In this document: positions 1-9,395 of the stretch, one piece after another | How the letters are laid out: every line of letters begins with the position of its first letter | Numbering within the stretch: position 1 is the first letter of the stretch | Assembly (NCBI RefSeq): GCF_018613325.1 | Contig: NZ_JAGGQJ010000018.1 | Location: 1-64,000 of the forward strand | Length of the DNA: 64,000 nucleotides | Reading direction: 5' to 3' | Source: Bacillus sp. ISL-34 | GTDB taxonomy: Bacteria > Bacillota > Bacilli > Bacillales > DSM-1321 | The notes under the pieces: generated by a model | Told to the model about the DNA's origin: nothing | Database searches by the model: none | What the model saw: only the letters and a program-made list of their open reading frames with translations | Program-made: the position numbers and the translations under genes

Positions 1-141
1 AAGCATGAAGCCCCCCTCAAGATGAGATTTCCCATGGCGCAAGCTAGTAAGATCCCTGAAAGATGATCAGGTTGATAGGTCAGAGGTGGAAGCATGGTGA
101 CATGTGGAGCTGACTGATACTAATAGATCGAGGACTTAACC
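1..141 (+). rRNA. 23S ribosomal RNA, 3' end (partial)
   Basis: This is the last about 140 nt of a 23S rRNA gene whose 5' part lies outside the window. The closing stretch (TAATAGATCGAGGACTTAACC) matches the conserved Bacillus 23S 3' end from memory, and a 5S gene plus tRNA block follow directly. The exact 3' end is estimated to within a few bases. Confidence 0.95.
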
Positions 142-263
142 AACGCTTTAGAAAAATGAAATACCTTCTTCTTATTATCTAGTTTTGAAGGAATAAAATT
201 TCTTCTTGCATTTTCTCAAAAAGACGTTATAATAATATATGTCTTGAAAAAATGTCAACATTG

Positions 264-379
<116 letters not shown>

Positions 380-390
380 AGGTTTTATAT

Positions 391-466
391 GGAGGATTAG
401 CTCAGCTGGGAGAGCATCTGCCTTACAAGCAGAGGGTCGGCGGTTCGATCCCGTCATCCTCCACCA
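391..466 (+). tRNA. tRNA-Val (TAC)
   Basis: Cloverleaf with anticodon loop CTTACAA, GGTTCGATC T-arm and encoded CCA. First of 21 tRNAs whose order matches B. subtilis trnB. Confidence 0.97.
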
Positions 467-476
467 TTTTACACCT

Positions 477-552
<76 letters not shown>

Positions 553-572
553 TTTTAAGATAGTACAAGCAC

Positions 573-648
573 GAGCCATTAGCTCAGTTGGTAGAGCATC
601 TGACTTTTAATCAGAGGGTCGAAGGTTCGAATCCTTCATGGCTCACCA
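573..648 (+). tRNA. tRNA-Lys (TTT)
   Basis: Acceptor GAGCCAT, anticodon loop CTTTTAA, CCA encoded. Confidence 0.97.
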
Positions 649-656
649 TTTCATAT

Positions 657-738
657 GCGGGTGTGGCGGAATTGGCAGACGCACCAGACTTAGGATCTGG
701 CGCCGCAAGGCGTGGGGGTTCAAGTCCCTTCACCCGCA
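657..738 (+). tRNA. tRNA-Leu (TAG)
   Basis: Class II tRNA with a long variable arm, anticodon loop CTTAGGA and acceptor GCGGGTG/CACCCGC. CCA is not encoded: the discriminator A is followed by TG, so the CCA end must be added by nucleotidyltransferase. Confidence 0.95.
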
Positions 739-743
739 TGTTC

Positions 744-818
744 GCGGAAGTAGTTCAGTGGTAGAATACAACCTTGCCAAGGTTGGGGTCGCGGGTTCGA
801 ATCCCGTCTTCCGCTCCA
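744..818 (+). tRNA. tRNA-Gly (GCC)
   Basis: Acceptor GCGGAAG, anticodon loop TTGCCAA, CCA encoded. Only 5 nt separate it from the preceding tRNA-Leu. Confidence 0.97.
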
Positions 819-830
819 CTTTTCGTATGT

Positions 831-919
831 GCCGGGGTGGCGGAACTGGCAGACGCACAGGACTTAAAATCCTGCGGTAGGTGACTACCGTACCGGTTCG
901 ATTCCGGTCCTCGGCACCA
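831..919 (+). tRNA. tRNA-Leu (TAA)
   Basis: Class II tRNA, 89 nt, anticodon loop CTTAAAA, variable arm CGGTAGGTGACTACCG, CCA encoded. Confidence 0.97.
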
Positions 920-928
920 TCTTAATAT

Positions 929-1005
929 GCGCCCGTAGCTCAATTGGATAGAGCATCTGACTACGAATCAGAAGGTTGTAGGTTCGACTCCCGCCGGGCG
1001 CACCA
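929..1005 (+). tRNA. tRNA-Arg (ACG)
   Basis: Acceptor GCGCCCG/CGGGCGC, anticodon loop CTACGAA, CCA encoded. Confidence 0.97.
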
Positions 1006-1016
1006 TGTTTTTATTG

Positions 1017-1093
1017 CGGGAAGTAGCTCAGCTTGGTAGAGCACTTGGTTTGGGACCAAGGGGTCGCAGGTTCGAATCCTGTCTTCCCGACCA
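1017..1093 (+). tRNA. tRNA-Pro (TGG)
   Basis: Acceptor CGGGAAG, anticodon loop TTTGGGA, CCA encoded. Confidence 0.97.
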
Positions 1094-1110
1094 CGTGATT
1101 TTTAATGAAT

Positions 1111-1186
1111 GGGGCCTTAGCTCAGCTGGGAGAGCGCCTGCCTTGCACGCAGGAGGTCAGCGGTTCGATCCCGCTAGGCTCCACCA
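1111..1186 (+). tRNA. tRNA-Ala (TGC)
   Basis: Acceptor GGGGCCT, anticodon loop CTTGCAC, CCA encoded. Confidence 0.97.
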
Positions 1187-1214
1187 TTTTTCAATCAGAT
1201 ACTTATATTATATT

Positions 1215-1291
1215 GGCGGTGTAGCTCAGCTGGCTAGAGCGTACGGTTCATACCCGTGAGGTCGGGGGTTCGATCCCCTCCGCCGCTACCA
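1215..1291 (+). tRNA. tRNA-Met (CAT), elongator
   Basis: Anticodon loop TTCATAC, T-arm GGTTCGATC, CCA encoded. It is called elongator Met from its position in the trnB-like order (after Ala, before a second CAT tRNA) and because it lacks the initiator C1-A72 mismatch. Confidence 0.93.
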
Positions 1292-1301
1292 ATAAATATA
1301 A

Positions 1302-1378
1302 GGACCTTTAGCTCAGCTGGTTAGAGCAGACGGCTCATAACCGTCCGGTCGTAGGTTCGAGTCCTACAAGGTCCACCA
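1302..1378 (+). tRNA. tRNA-Ile2 (CAT, lysidine-type)
   Basis: The anticodon is CAT, but the acceptor GGACCTT/AAGGTCC and anticodon arm ACGGCTCATAACCGT resemble the minor tRNA-Ile whose C34 is converted to lysidine by TilS. The B. subtilis trnB order also has Ile at this slot. An automated scan might label it Met. Confidence 0.8.
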
Positions 1379-1401
1379 TATTCATTTTTTTTAAAAGCCG
1401 T

Positions 1402-1494
1402 GGAGGTATACCCAAGTTCGGCTGAAGGGATCGGTCTTGAAAACCGACAGGGGAGTCAAATCCCGCGGGGGTTCGAATCCCTCTACCTCCTCCA
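1402..1494 (+). tRNA. tRNA-Ser (TGA)
   Basis: Class II, 93 nt, anticodon loop CTTGAAA, long variable arm, CCA encoded. Confidence 0.96.
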
Positions 1495-1597
1495 TTTTTT
1501 CAAAAAGCAGCAAGTTGTTTTGAAACAGCCTTACATAGAGGAAGCATACAAAACAATATACACGAAAACTTGATGCAAATCGTTTCATTATTACCGT

Positions 1598-1671
<74 letters not shown>

Positions 1672-1677
1672 TTATTA

Positions 1678-1753
1678 GGTCCCGTGGTGTAGCGGTTAAC
1701 ATGCCTGCCTGTCACGCAGGAGATCGCGGGTTCGATTCCCGTCGGGACCGCCA
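1678..1753 (+). tRNA. tRNA-Asp (GTC)
   Basis: Acceptor GGTCCCG, anticodon loop CTGTCAC, CCA encoded. Confidence 0.97.
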
Positions 1754-1773
1754 TTTTTACTTTAATCATATGT

Positions 1774-1846
1774 GGCTCAGTAGCTCAGTCGGTAGAGCAA
1801 AGGACTGAAAATCCTTGTGTCGGCGGTTCGATTCCGTCCTGAGCCA
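1774..1846 (+). tRNA. tRNA-Phe (GAA)
   Basis: Acceptor GGCTCAG/CTGAGCC, anticodon loop CTGAAAA. The 3' end reads ACCT, so a full CCA is not encoded. Confidence 0.95.
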
Positions 1847-1878
1847 CCTTTCTTGCAAAATTTATTGCAAAATATTAC

Positions 1879-1955
1879 GGCGGTTGTGGCGAAGTGGTTA
1901 ACGCACCTGATTGTGGTTCAGGCATTCGTGGGTTCGATTCCCATCAGTCGCCCCA
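1879..1955 (+). tRNA. tRNA-His (GTG)
   Basis: Anticodon loop TTGTGGT. The extra G-1 opposite C73 is encoded, as expected for tRNA-His. CCA encoded. Confidence 0.96.
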
Positions 1956-1959
1956 TTTC

Positions 1960-2033
1960 GCGGGTGTAGTTTAGTGGTAAAACCTCAGCCTTCCAAGCTG
2001 ATGATGAGGGTTCGATTCCCTTCACCCGCTCCA
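1960..2033 (+). tRNA. tRNA-Gly (TCC)
   Basis: Acceptor GCGGGTG/CACCCGC, anticodon loop CTTCCAA, CCA encoded. Confidence 0.97.
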
Positions 2034-2038
2034 AATAT

Positions 2039-2115
<77 letters not shown>

Positions 2116-2127
2116 TATTCATATTGT

Positions 2128-2202
2128 TCCGCAGTAGCTCAGTGGTAGAGCATTCGGCTGTTAACCGAACGGTCGTAGGTTCGAGTCCTACCTGCGGAGC
2201 CA
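2128..2202 (+). tRNA. tRNA-Asn (GTT)
   Basis: Acceptor TCCGCAG/CTGCGGA, anticodon loop CTGTTAA, CCA encoded. Only 1 nt separates it from the next tRNA. Confidence 0.97.
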
Positions 2203-2203
2203 C

Positions 2204-2294
2204 GGGGAAGTACTCAAGAGGCTGAAGAGGCGCCCCTGCTAAGGGTGTAGGTCGCGCGAGCGGCGCGAGGGTTCAAATCCCTCCTTCTCCGCCA
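2204..2294 (+). tRNA. tRNA-Ser (GCT)
   Basis: Class II, 91 nt, anticodon loop CTGCTAA, long GC-rich variable arm, CCA encoded. Confidence 0.96.
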
Positions 2295-2297
2295 TTT

Positions 2298-2369
2298 GGC
2301 CCGTTGGTCAAGCGGTTAAGACACCGCCCTTTCACGGCGGTAACACGGGTTCGAATCCCGTACGGGTCA
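2298..2369 (+). tRNA. tRNA-Glu (TTC)
   Basis: Acceptor GGCCCGT/ACGGGTC, anticodon loop CTTTCAC. CCA is not encoded (discriminator A followed by TAA). Last tRNA of the block. Confidence 0.95.
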
Positions 2370-2373
2370 TAAC

Positions 2374-2411
2374 AAAAAAGGAAGCATACATTCATGTATG
2401 CTTCTTTTTTT
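2374..2411 (+). terminator. Bidirectional terminator ending the rRNA-tRNA operon and yteA
   Basis: GAAGCATACA - TTCA - TGTATGCTTC followed by TTTTTTT. The A-run before the stem gives a matching T-run on the minus strand. The stem overlaps the last codons and stop of the convergent yteA gene, so it is a very compact shared terminator. Confidence 0.85.
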
Positions 2412-3150
2412 CATTGATATAACTATCTTTTTGTTTATAGGGAATGTCTCCAAGATTGGAATCGATATTTTCTTCTTCCAGTGTATCTTCATATTCCTTT
2501 TGCTTTTTGTTCGGTATATCCACTCTATTTTTTCCTTCGATATCATTTGCGGCAAATCCTTCATAGTCTTCAGGAAATCCATTCGTTTCATCCTCGGTTT
2601 TATAAAGATCATTATAATTGTCATGATCGCCTGTGTAATCAGATGGCGTTTCGGATGTACCGAATTTGGCAACTTCACCAAAGCTATCTTCTTTATCCAC
2701 TATTTCGATTCCATGACGATTTTCAAAATGATCACCCTTGGATGGAATCAATATATCCTCTTCCACTGGCCGGTCTTGTGAAAGTGACCGTTCTGGGGCA
2801 TGCCCGACGCAGTAGAGGGTGCTTGGGATCGTTTCAAGCCTCTCGATGGGGATTTCTATATTGCAGGTTTTACAATGGCCATACGAGCCTTCTTCTATGG
2901 CTTTTAATGCTTCATCGATTTTCTCCATTTCGGATTGAGCATGCTCATCGAGTGCTTGATTCCGTTCCATCTCGAATAATTCGGTTCCTAGGTCAGCAGG
3001 ATGATTATCATAGGATGATAATTCCCCTACGGATTCCGTCTGGCTTTTATCCAGGACGGATTGTTCATCATTTTGAATTCTACTACTTAGATCCTCTTTT
3101 TCTTGAAGCAGTTCTTTTTTGATTTTTTGCGTTTGTTGTTTCGTTGCCAT
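2392..3150 (-). CDS. yteA: YteA family DksA/TraR-type zinc finger protein
   Basis: About 252 aa. The N-terminal half is charged and helical, followed by a DksA-like finger with CKTC at about residues 93-96 and Cys114/His117 in CVGH, then the conserved APE segment. This matches the Bacillus YteA family, small TraR/DksA relatives whose biochemical role is not established. The chosen start is the ATG at 3150, because AAGGAG lies about 10 nt upstream. The in-frame GTG 12 nt further out overlaps that ribosome binding site. The gene converges on the tRNA block and shares its terminator. Confidence 0.85.
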   Translation of the reverse strand: MATKQQTQKIKKELLQEKEDLSSRIQNDEQSVLDKSQTESVGELSSYDNHPADLGTELFEMERNQALDEHAQSEMEKIDEALKAIEEGSYGHCKTCNIEIPIERLETIPSTLYCVGHAPERSLSQDRPVEEDILIPSKGDHFENRHGIEIVDKEDSFGEVAKFGTSETPSDYTGDHDNYNDLYKTEDETNGFPEDYEGFAANDIEGKNRVDIPNKKQKEYEDTLEEENIDSNLGDIPYKQKDSYINEKKKHT

Positions 3151-3254
3151 ATCCTTATTCACTCCTTCTAAAGTCCAAATCTCATTTTATATTGGTAAGA
3201 TGGTTGTATTATCTATTACCCGAATCGGAGTATAGGAAAACAATATGGAATGGA

Positions 3255-3292
3255 AGAAAGAAAAAAGGACTGAGCGGATGAGCTCAGTCCTT
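3255..3292 (-). terminator. menA terminator
   Basis: Perfect 9-bp stem GGACTGAGC/GCTCAGTCC with a 6-nt loop. On the minus strand it is followed by TTTTTTC, and it lies just after the menA stop. Confidence 0.85.
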
Positions 3293-3297
3293 GGAGA

Positions 3298-4218
3298 TTA
3301 TATAAGATAGCTGATGAATAATCCAATGGCCATGAGTAAGCCAAAGAAGGTGTTCGTTTGGGCCGTGGCTTTCATTGCTGGCACCATCGTGATCGGCTGC
3401 GTTTTACCTACGAAGCCTTTGATTGCGGCCATGGCCTTCGGGATGCTTAGGAAGGCAAGGAGAATCCACGTCGTTACGCTTCCGGTAAGAACTAGCCCAA
3501 CAAGCCATAGATAAGAGAAGGCGAACATGATTGCCATGAATGTCAGGGCGTTTTTCCTGCCCATCACAACAGGCATCGTTTTGCGGCCATGTGCCTTATC
3601 TCCGTCATGGTCGCGCAGGTTATTTGATAAGTTGATCAGCCCGACCAAAATCCCACTTGGAATGGCAATTAAGATGGCAGTAGAAGAAACATCACCGGTT
3701 TGAATGAAAAAGGCGATCAGGATTATCAAAAAGCCCATGAACAATCCAGAAAAAAGTTCCCCGAATGGTGTATATGAAATGGGAAGGGGTCCGCCTGTAT
3801 AAAGATAGCCGACAAGCATGCAAACTAGTCCTATTGCAGCAAGCCACCAAGATGATGCGGCACAGATATAGATTCCAATTATCAAGGCGATGGCATACAT
3901 GCCAAGTGCCAAGGTCATGATTAGTTTGGGGGTCATCCCATGACGGACGATCCCGCCGCCGATGCCTACGGATTCCTCCGTATCCAAGCCTCGCTTGAAA
4001 TCATAGTATTCATTGAATAAATTGGTTGCAGCTTGAATCAGGATACTGGCAGTCATCATGGCAGCGAATAGTAACCAATTCACTCCATCTTCCAAAAGTG
4101 CAATCACAGTTCCAAGTAAGACTGGGACAAAAGCTGCGGTTAGTGTATGTGGACGAATTAACTCCCACCAAATCTTCCAGGTCCTTTTAAGGGGAAGTCC
4201 GTCGTATTCTGTTTGCAT
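3298..4218 (-). CDS. menA: 1,4-dihydroxy-2-naphthoate polyprenyltransferase MenA
   Basis: About 306-aa UbiA-family membrane protein that attaches the polyprenyl tail to 1,4-dihydroxy-2-naphthoate to give demethylmenaquinone. Prenyl-diphosphate/Mg binding motif NEYYDFKRGLD is at about residue 69, and a second Asp-rich segment, NLRDHDGDKAHGRKT, lies in the middle, with about eight hydrophobic helices between and after. The ATG at 4218 has GAGGAG upstream; further in-frame codons 5' lack a site. It is divergent from menF, which places the prenylation step beside the rest of the pathway. In B. subtilis, as I recall, menA lies away from the men operon. Confidence 0.95.
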   Translation of the reverse strand: MQTEYDGLPLKRTWKIWWELIRPHTLTAAFVPVLLGTVIALLEDGVNWLLFAAMMTASILIQAATNLFNEYYDFKRGLDTEESVGIGGGIVRHGMTPKLIMTLALGMYAIALIIGIYICAASSWWLAAIGLVCMLVGYLYTGGPLPISYTPFGELFSGLFMGFLIILIAFFIQTGDVSSTAILIAIPSGILVGLINLSNNLRDHDGDKAHGRKTMPVVMGRKNALTFMAIMFAFSYLWLVGLVLTGSVTTWILLAFLSIPKAMAAIKGFVGKTQPITMVPAMKATAQTNTFFGLLMAIGLFISYLI

Positions 4219-4248
4219 TATTTCTCTCCTCAAAATCATTATTGGTTC

Positions 4249-4284
4249 TCTCGAAATTATAACAAATATTGAAATGTTGCACAA
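4249..4284 (-). promoter_or_regulatory. Candidate menA promoter (extended -10)
   Basis: On the minus strand TGTTATAAT gives a perfect TATAAT (complement 4256-4261) with an upstream TG, and a weak -35 TTGTGC (complement 4279-4284) lies 17 nt away. The predicted start is about 30 nt before the menA ATG. Confidence 0.55.
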
Positions 4285-4441
4285 AAGGTTATCCTAATAA
4301 ATGCAGGAAAAGTCGGTAAGGGTGATAATTGGTTTTCATGGATGTTGCATTTCCAGAATCAAGGATATTTCTCTACATTCGCTAAGATTCATATAATAAG
4401 GAAAAAAGCAGGAAAGAATCGGTCGGTAAAGGGGCGTTTTA

Positions 4442-4471
4442 TTGACATGAGGTTCAAGGGAGGTGTATCTT
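4442..4471 (+). promoter_or_regulatory. Candidate sigma-A promoter of the men operon
   Basis: Perfect -35 TTGACA at 4442-4447 and -10-like TATCTT at 4466-4471 with an 18-nt spacer, about 45 nt before the menF start. Confidence 0.5.
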
Positions 4472-4517
4472 TAAATAGGTTAAAAAGCTTTTAAAATGTA
4501 CATTTGGGGGGATTTTT

Positions 4518-5927
4518 TTGGCTATCTCAGAGGAAACTGAACAGTTTCAGGGACTTGCTTCAGCTATACAAAAGGCGAAGGACTTGAATGATCAAGTTCT
4601 ATTCAGTCATATTAAGAAAGTTAATTGCAACAACCCCCTTTCATTTTATCAAGCTGGAAGAGAACGGTACGCGGGTGAACGCTTTTTCTGGGAGGACCCT
4701 GCAAAGGAAATAACCATCACCGGTTTAGGCAATGTTAAGAAACTCAAAGCGGCATCGAATGCCGAACGTTATAGAGAAGTCGAAAAGAGCTGGATCAAAC
4801 TGCAGAATAATGCTGTCAAAACAGGAGTGACCGATTTAGAAGCGACAGGTCCTTTACTGTTTGGGGGCTTTTCTTTTGATTATGAAACCGACAGTACGCT
4901 CCTTTGGAATCAGTTCGGGGACAACCTGTTTTATATACCTGCCTTCATGCTGTCAATAGTGGGGAAACAAGCTTACTTAACGACAAACTTACTTTGTTCG
5001 CCTGATGATTCAGAAAAACTCTTCATAGATATGATAAATGAACGGGAAGCTTTCCTTTTCGAAAGCTTGGATGGCAATGGATTGGGTGCAAATTCCCTGG
5101 TCATGCGGAGGGAAGTCGAACCTGAGGAATGGAAGCGGACGGTCGCAGAGGCTGTTCAGGAAATCAAGACGACAGATCTCGACAAGATCGTTTTGGCAAG
5201 GGAGCTTCGACTTGGTTTTGAACGTTCCATCGATTCAGGGAAAGTGCTTGAACAATTGATTGCTGAGCAGCCATTGAGTTATATTTTCAGTTTGGAAGCC
5301 GGTGGTGACTGTTTTGTCGGTGCCACTCCCGAACGTTTGATTAAGAAACAGGGAAATGAAGTTTTTTCTACCTGTCTTGCTGGATCGATGGGACGAGGGA
5401 AAGATGAGCAAGAAGATGTTTGTCTTGGTGAAGAATTGCTTCATGACCAAAAGAATTTACAAGAGCATCAATATGTTGTGTCGATGATATCCAATGCCTT
5501 TGATTCTGTATGCGAAAAGGTGATGGTCCCGGCCGAACCGACACTTATGAAAAACCGTCATATCCAGCATTTGTACACACCGGTCCGTGGTATCTCAAAG
5601 GAAGGTGTCACGATTTTTGAATTTGTCGAGAATCTCCACCCAACACCTGCTATGGGCGGACTTCCAAAAGAAAAGGCGGTTGTCCGAATTCGGGAAATGG
5701 AAGGTCTTGAACGCGGCTTTTATGCGGGTCCTTTAGGCTGGGTGGATACGTATGGAAACGGGGAATTCGCTGTAGGGATACGTTCTGCCCTAATACAGAA
5801 CAATGAGGCATCGCTCTTTGCCGGATGCGGAGTAGTGGAAGATTCGACTCCCGAAAGTGAATACCAGGAAACAGGGATTAAATTCAATCCGATGTTAAGT
5901 GCTTTAGGAGGAAATCTTAATGAATGA
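4518..5927 (+). CDS. menF: Isochorismate synthase MenF
   Basis: 469 aa, converting chorismate to isochorismate as the first committed step of menaquinone synthesis. The C-terminal two thirds is a chorismate-utilising domain with DKIVLARE, STCLAGSMGRG, HLYTPVRG, ENLHPTPAMGG and the terminal GCGVVEDSTPESEYQET that holds the Mg-binding glutamates. Length matches the family. The start is TTG at 4518 after a GGGGGG site; no ATG fits. It opens a six-gene operon and overlaps menD by 8 nt, suggesting translational coupling. Confidence 0.95.
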   Translation: MAISEETEQFQGLASAIQKAKDLNDQVLFSHIKKVNCNNPLSFYQAGRERYAGERFFWEDPAKEITITGLGNVKKLKAASNAERYREVEKSWIKLQNNAVKTGVTDLEATGPLLFGGFSFDYETDSTLLWNQFGDNLFYIPAFMLSIVGKQAYLTTNLLCSPDDSEKLFIDMINEREAFLFESLDGNGLGANSLVMRREVEPEEWKRTVAEAVQEIKTTDLDKIVLARELRLGFERSIDSGKVLEQLIAEQPLSYIFSLEAGGDCFVGATPERLIKKQGNEVFSTCLAGSMGRGKDEQEDVCLGEELLHDQKNLQEHQYVVSMISNAFDSVCEKVMVPAEPTLMKNRHIQHLYTPVRGISKEGVTIFEFVENLHPTPAMGGLPKEKAVVRIREMEGLERGFYAGPLGWVDTYGNGEFAVGIRSALIQNNEASLFAGCGVVEDSTPESEYQETGIKFNPMLSALGGNLNE

Positions 5928-7671
5928 CCGAGATGCATTGACAGCGTATGCTGCTTCATTCGTCGATGAGCTGGCACAAAATGAGGTGAAGCATGTGGTG
6001 GTGAGCCCAGGTTCACGATCCACACCCCTAGCTTTGTTGCTAGTGGAACACCCTGATATCGAAATTCATATTAATGTGGATGAGCGTTCGGCTGCTTTTT
6101 TTGCCCTTGGTTTGGCTAAGGCCTTAAAAGAACCTGTCGGACTTCTTTGTACGTCAGGTACAGCCGCTGCAAACTATTACCCAGCCGTCATAGAGGCTTT
6201 CTATTCAAGAGTGCCGCTTATTGTACTTACCGCTGACCGCCCGCATGAATTGCGTGATGTCGGAGCACCGCAGGCGATCGATCAGATACATCTTTACGGG
6301 AGACATGTAAAATGGTTTGTCGAAATGGCACTTCCTGAAAGCACGGATGGGATGATGCGGTATGCCAGAACGGTCGGTGCAAGAGCAGTGGCTACAGCGG
6401 CAGCTGAACCTGCAGGGCCTGTACATTTGAATTTCCCGCTTCGAGAACCATTGATTCCGGACCTGGAGCAGGCAAAGGAGTACAGGCAAAATGAAATGAC
6501 GCCTGCAGTGTTGATTGACAGTGGAGAACTGTCACTGTCATCATCACAAATAGAAGCTGTTGCAACTACATTGTCACAAGCTAAGCAAGGTATGATTGTA
6601 TGTGGCGAATTACCGCATCCAGAGATGAAGGAAGCGATCATTGCATTAGCGGAAAAACTTGCTTTTCCGATACTGGCTGATCCCCTTTCACAGTTAAGGA
6701 GCGGAAGTCATGACAAAGCCGTCATAATTGATGCGTACGATACTTTTCTACGCGATGAAACGGCAAAAGCGGCTTTCAGGCCGGAAGTGATTTTGAGATT
6801 CGGGGCAATGCCTGTTTCTAAACCATTATTGTTATTCATGAAAAAACAAAAACAGGCAATCACTTTGGTCGTCGATGGCGGAGCAGGCTGGCGCGAACCA
6901 GCCGGATTGGCAACGAATATGATTTACAGCGAAGAGAAAGATTTTTGTCTGCGAATTGCTGAAAGTATTACTTCTTCCCCTGATGATGAATGGCTTGGCT
7001 TATGGCAAACCGTCAACAGAGCGACGAAGGATGCCTTAGCCTCCGTCAGGGATGAAGCGGAGTTAAGCGAAGGCAAGCTGTTCGCCCTGCTTGCTGATAT
7101 GATGCCATTGGAATCGACGCTGTTTGTCGGGAATAGTATGCCCATACGTGATTTGGATACCTTCTTTTTAAATAATGGAAAAGAAATCAAAACCATTGCA
7201 AATCGCGGGGCGAATGGCATCGATGGTGTCGTTTCCACTGCGCTTGGGGTAAGCACGGTATCGAAAAATACAGTGCTGGCAATCGGGGATTTAAGCTTTT
7301 TCCATGATATGAATGGCTTGCTTGCGGCAAAACTTCAAAAACAAAATATCACGATATTGCTGGTTAATAATGATGGCGGCGGCATTTTCTCCTTCTTGCC
7401 GCAGGCGAATGAGAGGGAACATTTCGAAACGCTATTCGGCACGCCTCATGGGCTTGATTTTTCCCATACTGCCCAGCTTTATGGCGGTAAATACAACAAG
7501 GTGCAAAGTTGGGATGAGTTAGAGAAGGTATTTACAGAGTCATTTGAAGTTAAAGGACTCAAAATCATTGAAGTACCGACAGAAAGAGAGTCCAATTTAC
7601 AAAAGCATCGAAATTTGTGGAGCTTTGTTTCCCAGGAAATAAAAATGGTGTTAGACAGGGAAATATCATGA
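5920..7671 (+). CDS. menD: 2-succinyl-5-enolpyruvyl-6-hydroxy-3-cyclohexene-1-carboxylate synthase MenD
   Basis: 583 aa thiamine-diphosphate enzyme that joins isochorismate and 2-oxoglutarate (SEPHCHC synthase). It has the N-terminal pyrimidine-binding domain with VVSPGSRSTPLALL near residue 30, the central domain, and a C-terminal pyrophosphate domain with GDLSFFHDMNG and NNDGGGIFSFLP. GGAGG lies 8 nt before the ATG, inside the end of menF. The TGA stop overlaps the menH ATG (ATGA). Confidence 0.97.
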   Translation: MNDRDALTAYAASFVDELAQNEVKHVVVSPGSRSTPLALLLVEHPDIEIHINVDERSAAFFALGLAKALKEPVGLLCTSGTAAANYYPAVIEAFYSRVPLIVLTADRPHELRDVGAPQAIDQIHLYGRHVKWFVEMALPESTDGMMRYARTVGARAVATAAAEPAGPVHLNFPLREPLIPDLEQAKEYRQNEMTPAVLIDSGELSLSSSQIEAVATTLSQAKQGMIVCGELPHPEMKEAIIALAEKLAFPILADPLSQLRSGSHDKAVIIDAYDTFLRDETAKAAFRPEVILRFGAMPVSKPLLLFMKKQKQAITLVVDGGAGWREPAGLATNMIYSEEKDFCLRIAESITSSPDDEWLGLWQTVNRATKDALASVRDEAELSEGKLFALLADMMPLESTLFVGNSMPIRDLDTFFLNNGKEIKTIANRGANGIDGVVSTALGVSTVSKNTVLAIGDLSFFHDMNGLLAAKLQKQNITILLVNNDGGGIFSFLPQANEREHFETLFGTPHGLDFSHTAQLYGGKYNKVQSWDELEKVFTESFEVKGLKIIEVPTERESNLQKHRNLWSFVSQEIKMVLDREIS

Positions 7672-8489
7672 ATATTGTCAGCAAGGATGTCAATTATGCT
7701 GTTGAAATAACGGGAAATGGAGATCCTCTTGTACTTTTACATGGATTTACGGGAAATCGGGATACATGGAAATTCCTCATTCCACTACTGAGTGACAGGT
7801 ATACGTTGATAATGGTCGACATCATCGGTCATGGCATGTCAGCGTCACCAGCCGATCATCGAAGGTATGAGATGGAGCGTGTGGCTGAGGATATCAAGTA
7901 TATTTTGGATGTGTTACATTTCCCGAAAGCCCATATCCTTGGGTACTCAATGGGCGGAAGGCTCGGATTGGGATTTGCCTGTCTGTATCCTGAGTATGTT
8001 GATACATTGATTTTGGAGAGCGCTTCACCAGGCCTCTTAACAGAAAAGGATCGGGAAATCCGAAGGAAGAATGATAGGAAGCTTGCCGAACGAATTCTTG
8101 AAAATGGCATGGAAGCGTTTGTGGATCAATGGGAAAACATCCCGCTGTTTGAAAGTCAAAAACGGTTGTCGGCCAAAACCAGGTTGGCCATTCGGGAGCA
8201 GCGGTTGGCAAATGACCCTGCCGGCCTTTCCAATAGCCTTCTTGGTATGGGGACGGGCAGTCAGGCTTCATACTGGGAACAACTGCATACCCTTGATTTT
8301 CCTGTTCTCCTTGTAACCGGTGAATTCGACCGTAAGTTTTGTGACATTGCGGACTCGATGAAAAAAAAGCTGACGCGGGCTGAATGGAAAATAATAAATG
8401 ATGCGGGACATGCGATTCATGTGGAAGTTGGAGAAAAGTTTGGTAAAATAATAAGTGAGTTTTTAAAGCGAAATAAAAGGAGGAACTAA
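7668..8489 (+). CDS. menH: 2-succinyl-6-hydroxy-2,4-cyclohexadiene-1-carboxylate synthase MenH
   Basis: 273 aa alpha/beta hydrolase that eliminates pyruvate from SEPHCHC to give SHCHC. The nucleophile elbow GYSMGG places Ser at about residue 94, [11 protein letters not shown] forms the oxyanion region, and GEFDRKF and DAGHAIHVE supply Asp and His. The ATG at 7668 overlaps the menD stop; an in-frame extension 17 codons upstream lacks support. Order menF-D-H-B-E-C is as in B. subtilis (menH was ytxM). Confidence 0.95.
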   Translation: MNIVSKDVNYAVEITGNGDPLVLLHGFTGNRDTWKFLIPLLSDRYTLIMVDIIGHGMSASPADHRRYEMERVAEDIKYILDVLHFPKAHILGYSMGGRLGLGFACLYPEYVDTLILESASPGLLTEKDREIRRKNDRKLAERILENGMEAFVDQWENIPLFESQKRLSAKTRLAIREQRLANDPAGLSNSLLGMGTGSQASYWEQLHTLDFPVLLVTGEFDRKFCDIADSMKKKLTRAEWKIINDAGHAIHVEVGEKFGKIISEFLKRNKRRN

Positions 8490-8490
8490 G

Positions 8491-9309
8491 GTGACGATTC
8501 AATGGGAAACAATACGTGAGTATGATGAAATTTTGTATGAAAAATATAATGGGATTGCGAAAGTGTCCATCAACCGACCACATGTACATAATGCATTCAC
8601 GCCAAAAACGACTGCTGAAATGATTGATGCATTCGCAAGGGCGCGTGATGATTCCAGCATTGGTGTCATTATTTTGACGGGTGTAGGCGGTAAAGCATTC
8701 TGTTCAGGCGGAGACCAAAAAGTACGAGGAAATGGCGGATATGTGGGTGAAGATAACATTCCGCGTCTAAATGTCCTTGATTTGCAACGTTTGATTCGCG
8801 TAATTCCAAAACCAGTCGTAGCCATGGTTGCAGGATATGCAATTGGTGGCGGTAATGTCTTGAACGTGGTATGTGACTTGACGATTGCTGCTGACAATGC
8901 AATTTTCGGACAAACTGGACCGAATGTAGGAAGCTTTGATGCTGGTTATGGTTCTGGATACCTTGCACGCATCGTGGGTCATAAAAAAGCGCGTGAAATT
9001 TGGTACCTATGCCGTCAATACAATGCACAGGAAGCATTGGATATGGGATTGGTCAACACGGTCGTACCTTTGGACCAATTAGAAGCGGAAACGGTTAAAT
9101 GGTGTGAAGAAATGCTTGAGAAGAGCCCGACTGCACTTCGTTTCTTGAAAGCGGCAATGAACGCTGATACAGATGGACTTGCAGGTCTTCAACAATTGGC
9201 TGGTGACGCTACACTTTTATACTATACAACAGAAGAAGCGAAAGAAGGCCGCGATGCATTCAAAGAAAAACGCACTCCGGACTTTGGGCAATTCCCTCGT
9301 TTCCCTTAA
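8491..9309 (+). CDS. menB: 1,4-dihydroxy-2-naphthoyl-CoA synthase MenB
   Basis: 272 aa crotonase-fold enzyme that cyclises o-succinylbenzoyl-CoA to DHNA-CoA. The oxyanion-hole segments [11 protein letters not shown] and [10 protein letters not shown] are present, as is the MenB-typical C-terminus [18 protein letters not shown]. The GTG start is preceded by an excellent AAAGGAGG site 1 nt after menH ends. Codon use favours CGT/CTT and GAA, consistent with good expression. Confidence 0.97.
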   Translation: MTIQWETIREYDEILYEKYNGIAKVSINRPHVHNAFTPKTTAEMIDAFARARDDSSIGVIILTGVGGKAFCSGGDQKVRGNGGYVGEDNIPRLNVLDLQRLIRVIPKPVVAMVAGYAIGGGNVLNVVCDLTIAADNAIFGQTGPNVGSFDAGYGSGYLARIVGHKKAREIWYLCRQYNAQEALDMGLVNTVVPLDQLEAETVKWCEEMLEKSPTALRFLKAAMNADTDGLAGLQQLAGDATLLYYTTEEAKEGRDAFKEKRTPDFGQFPRFP

Positions 9310-9395
9310 TGAAACGCGTGAATCGATGAGACTGACAGCTTGGCGGAAAATCGCCGGGCTGTTTTCTATATCAAAATGGAAGAGGGTAAGCAGCA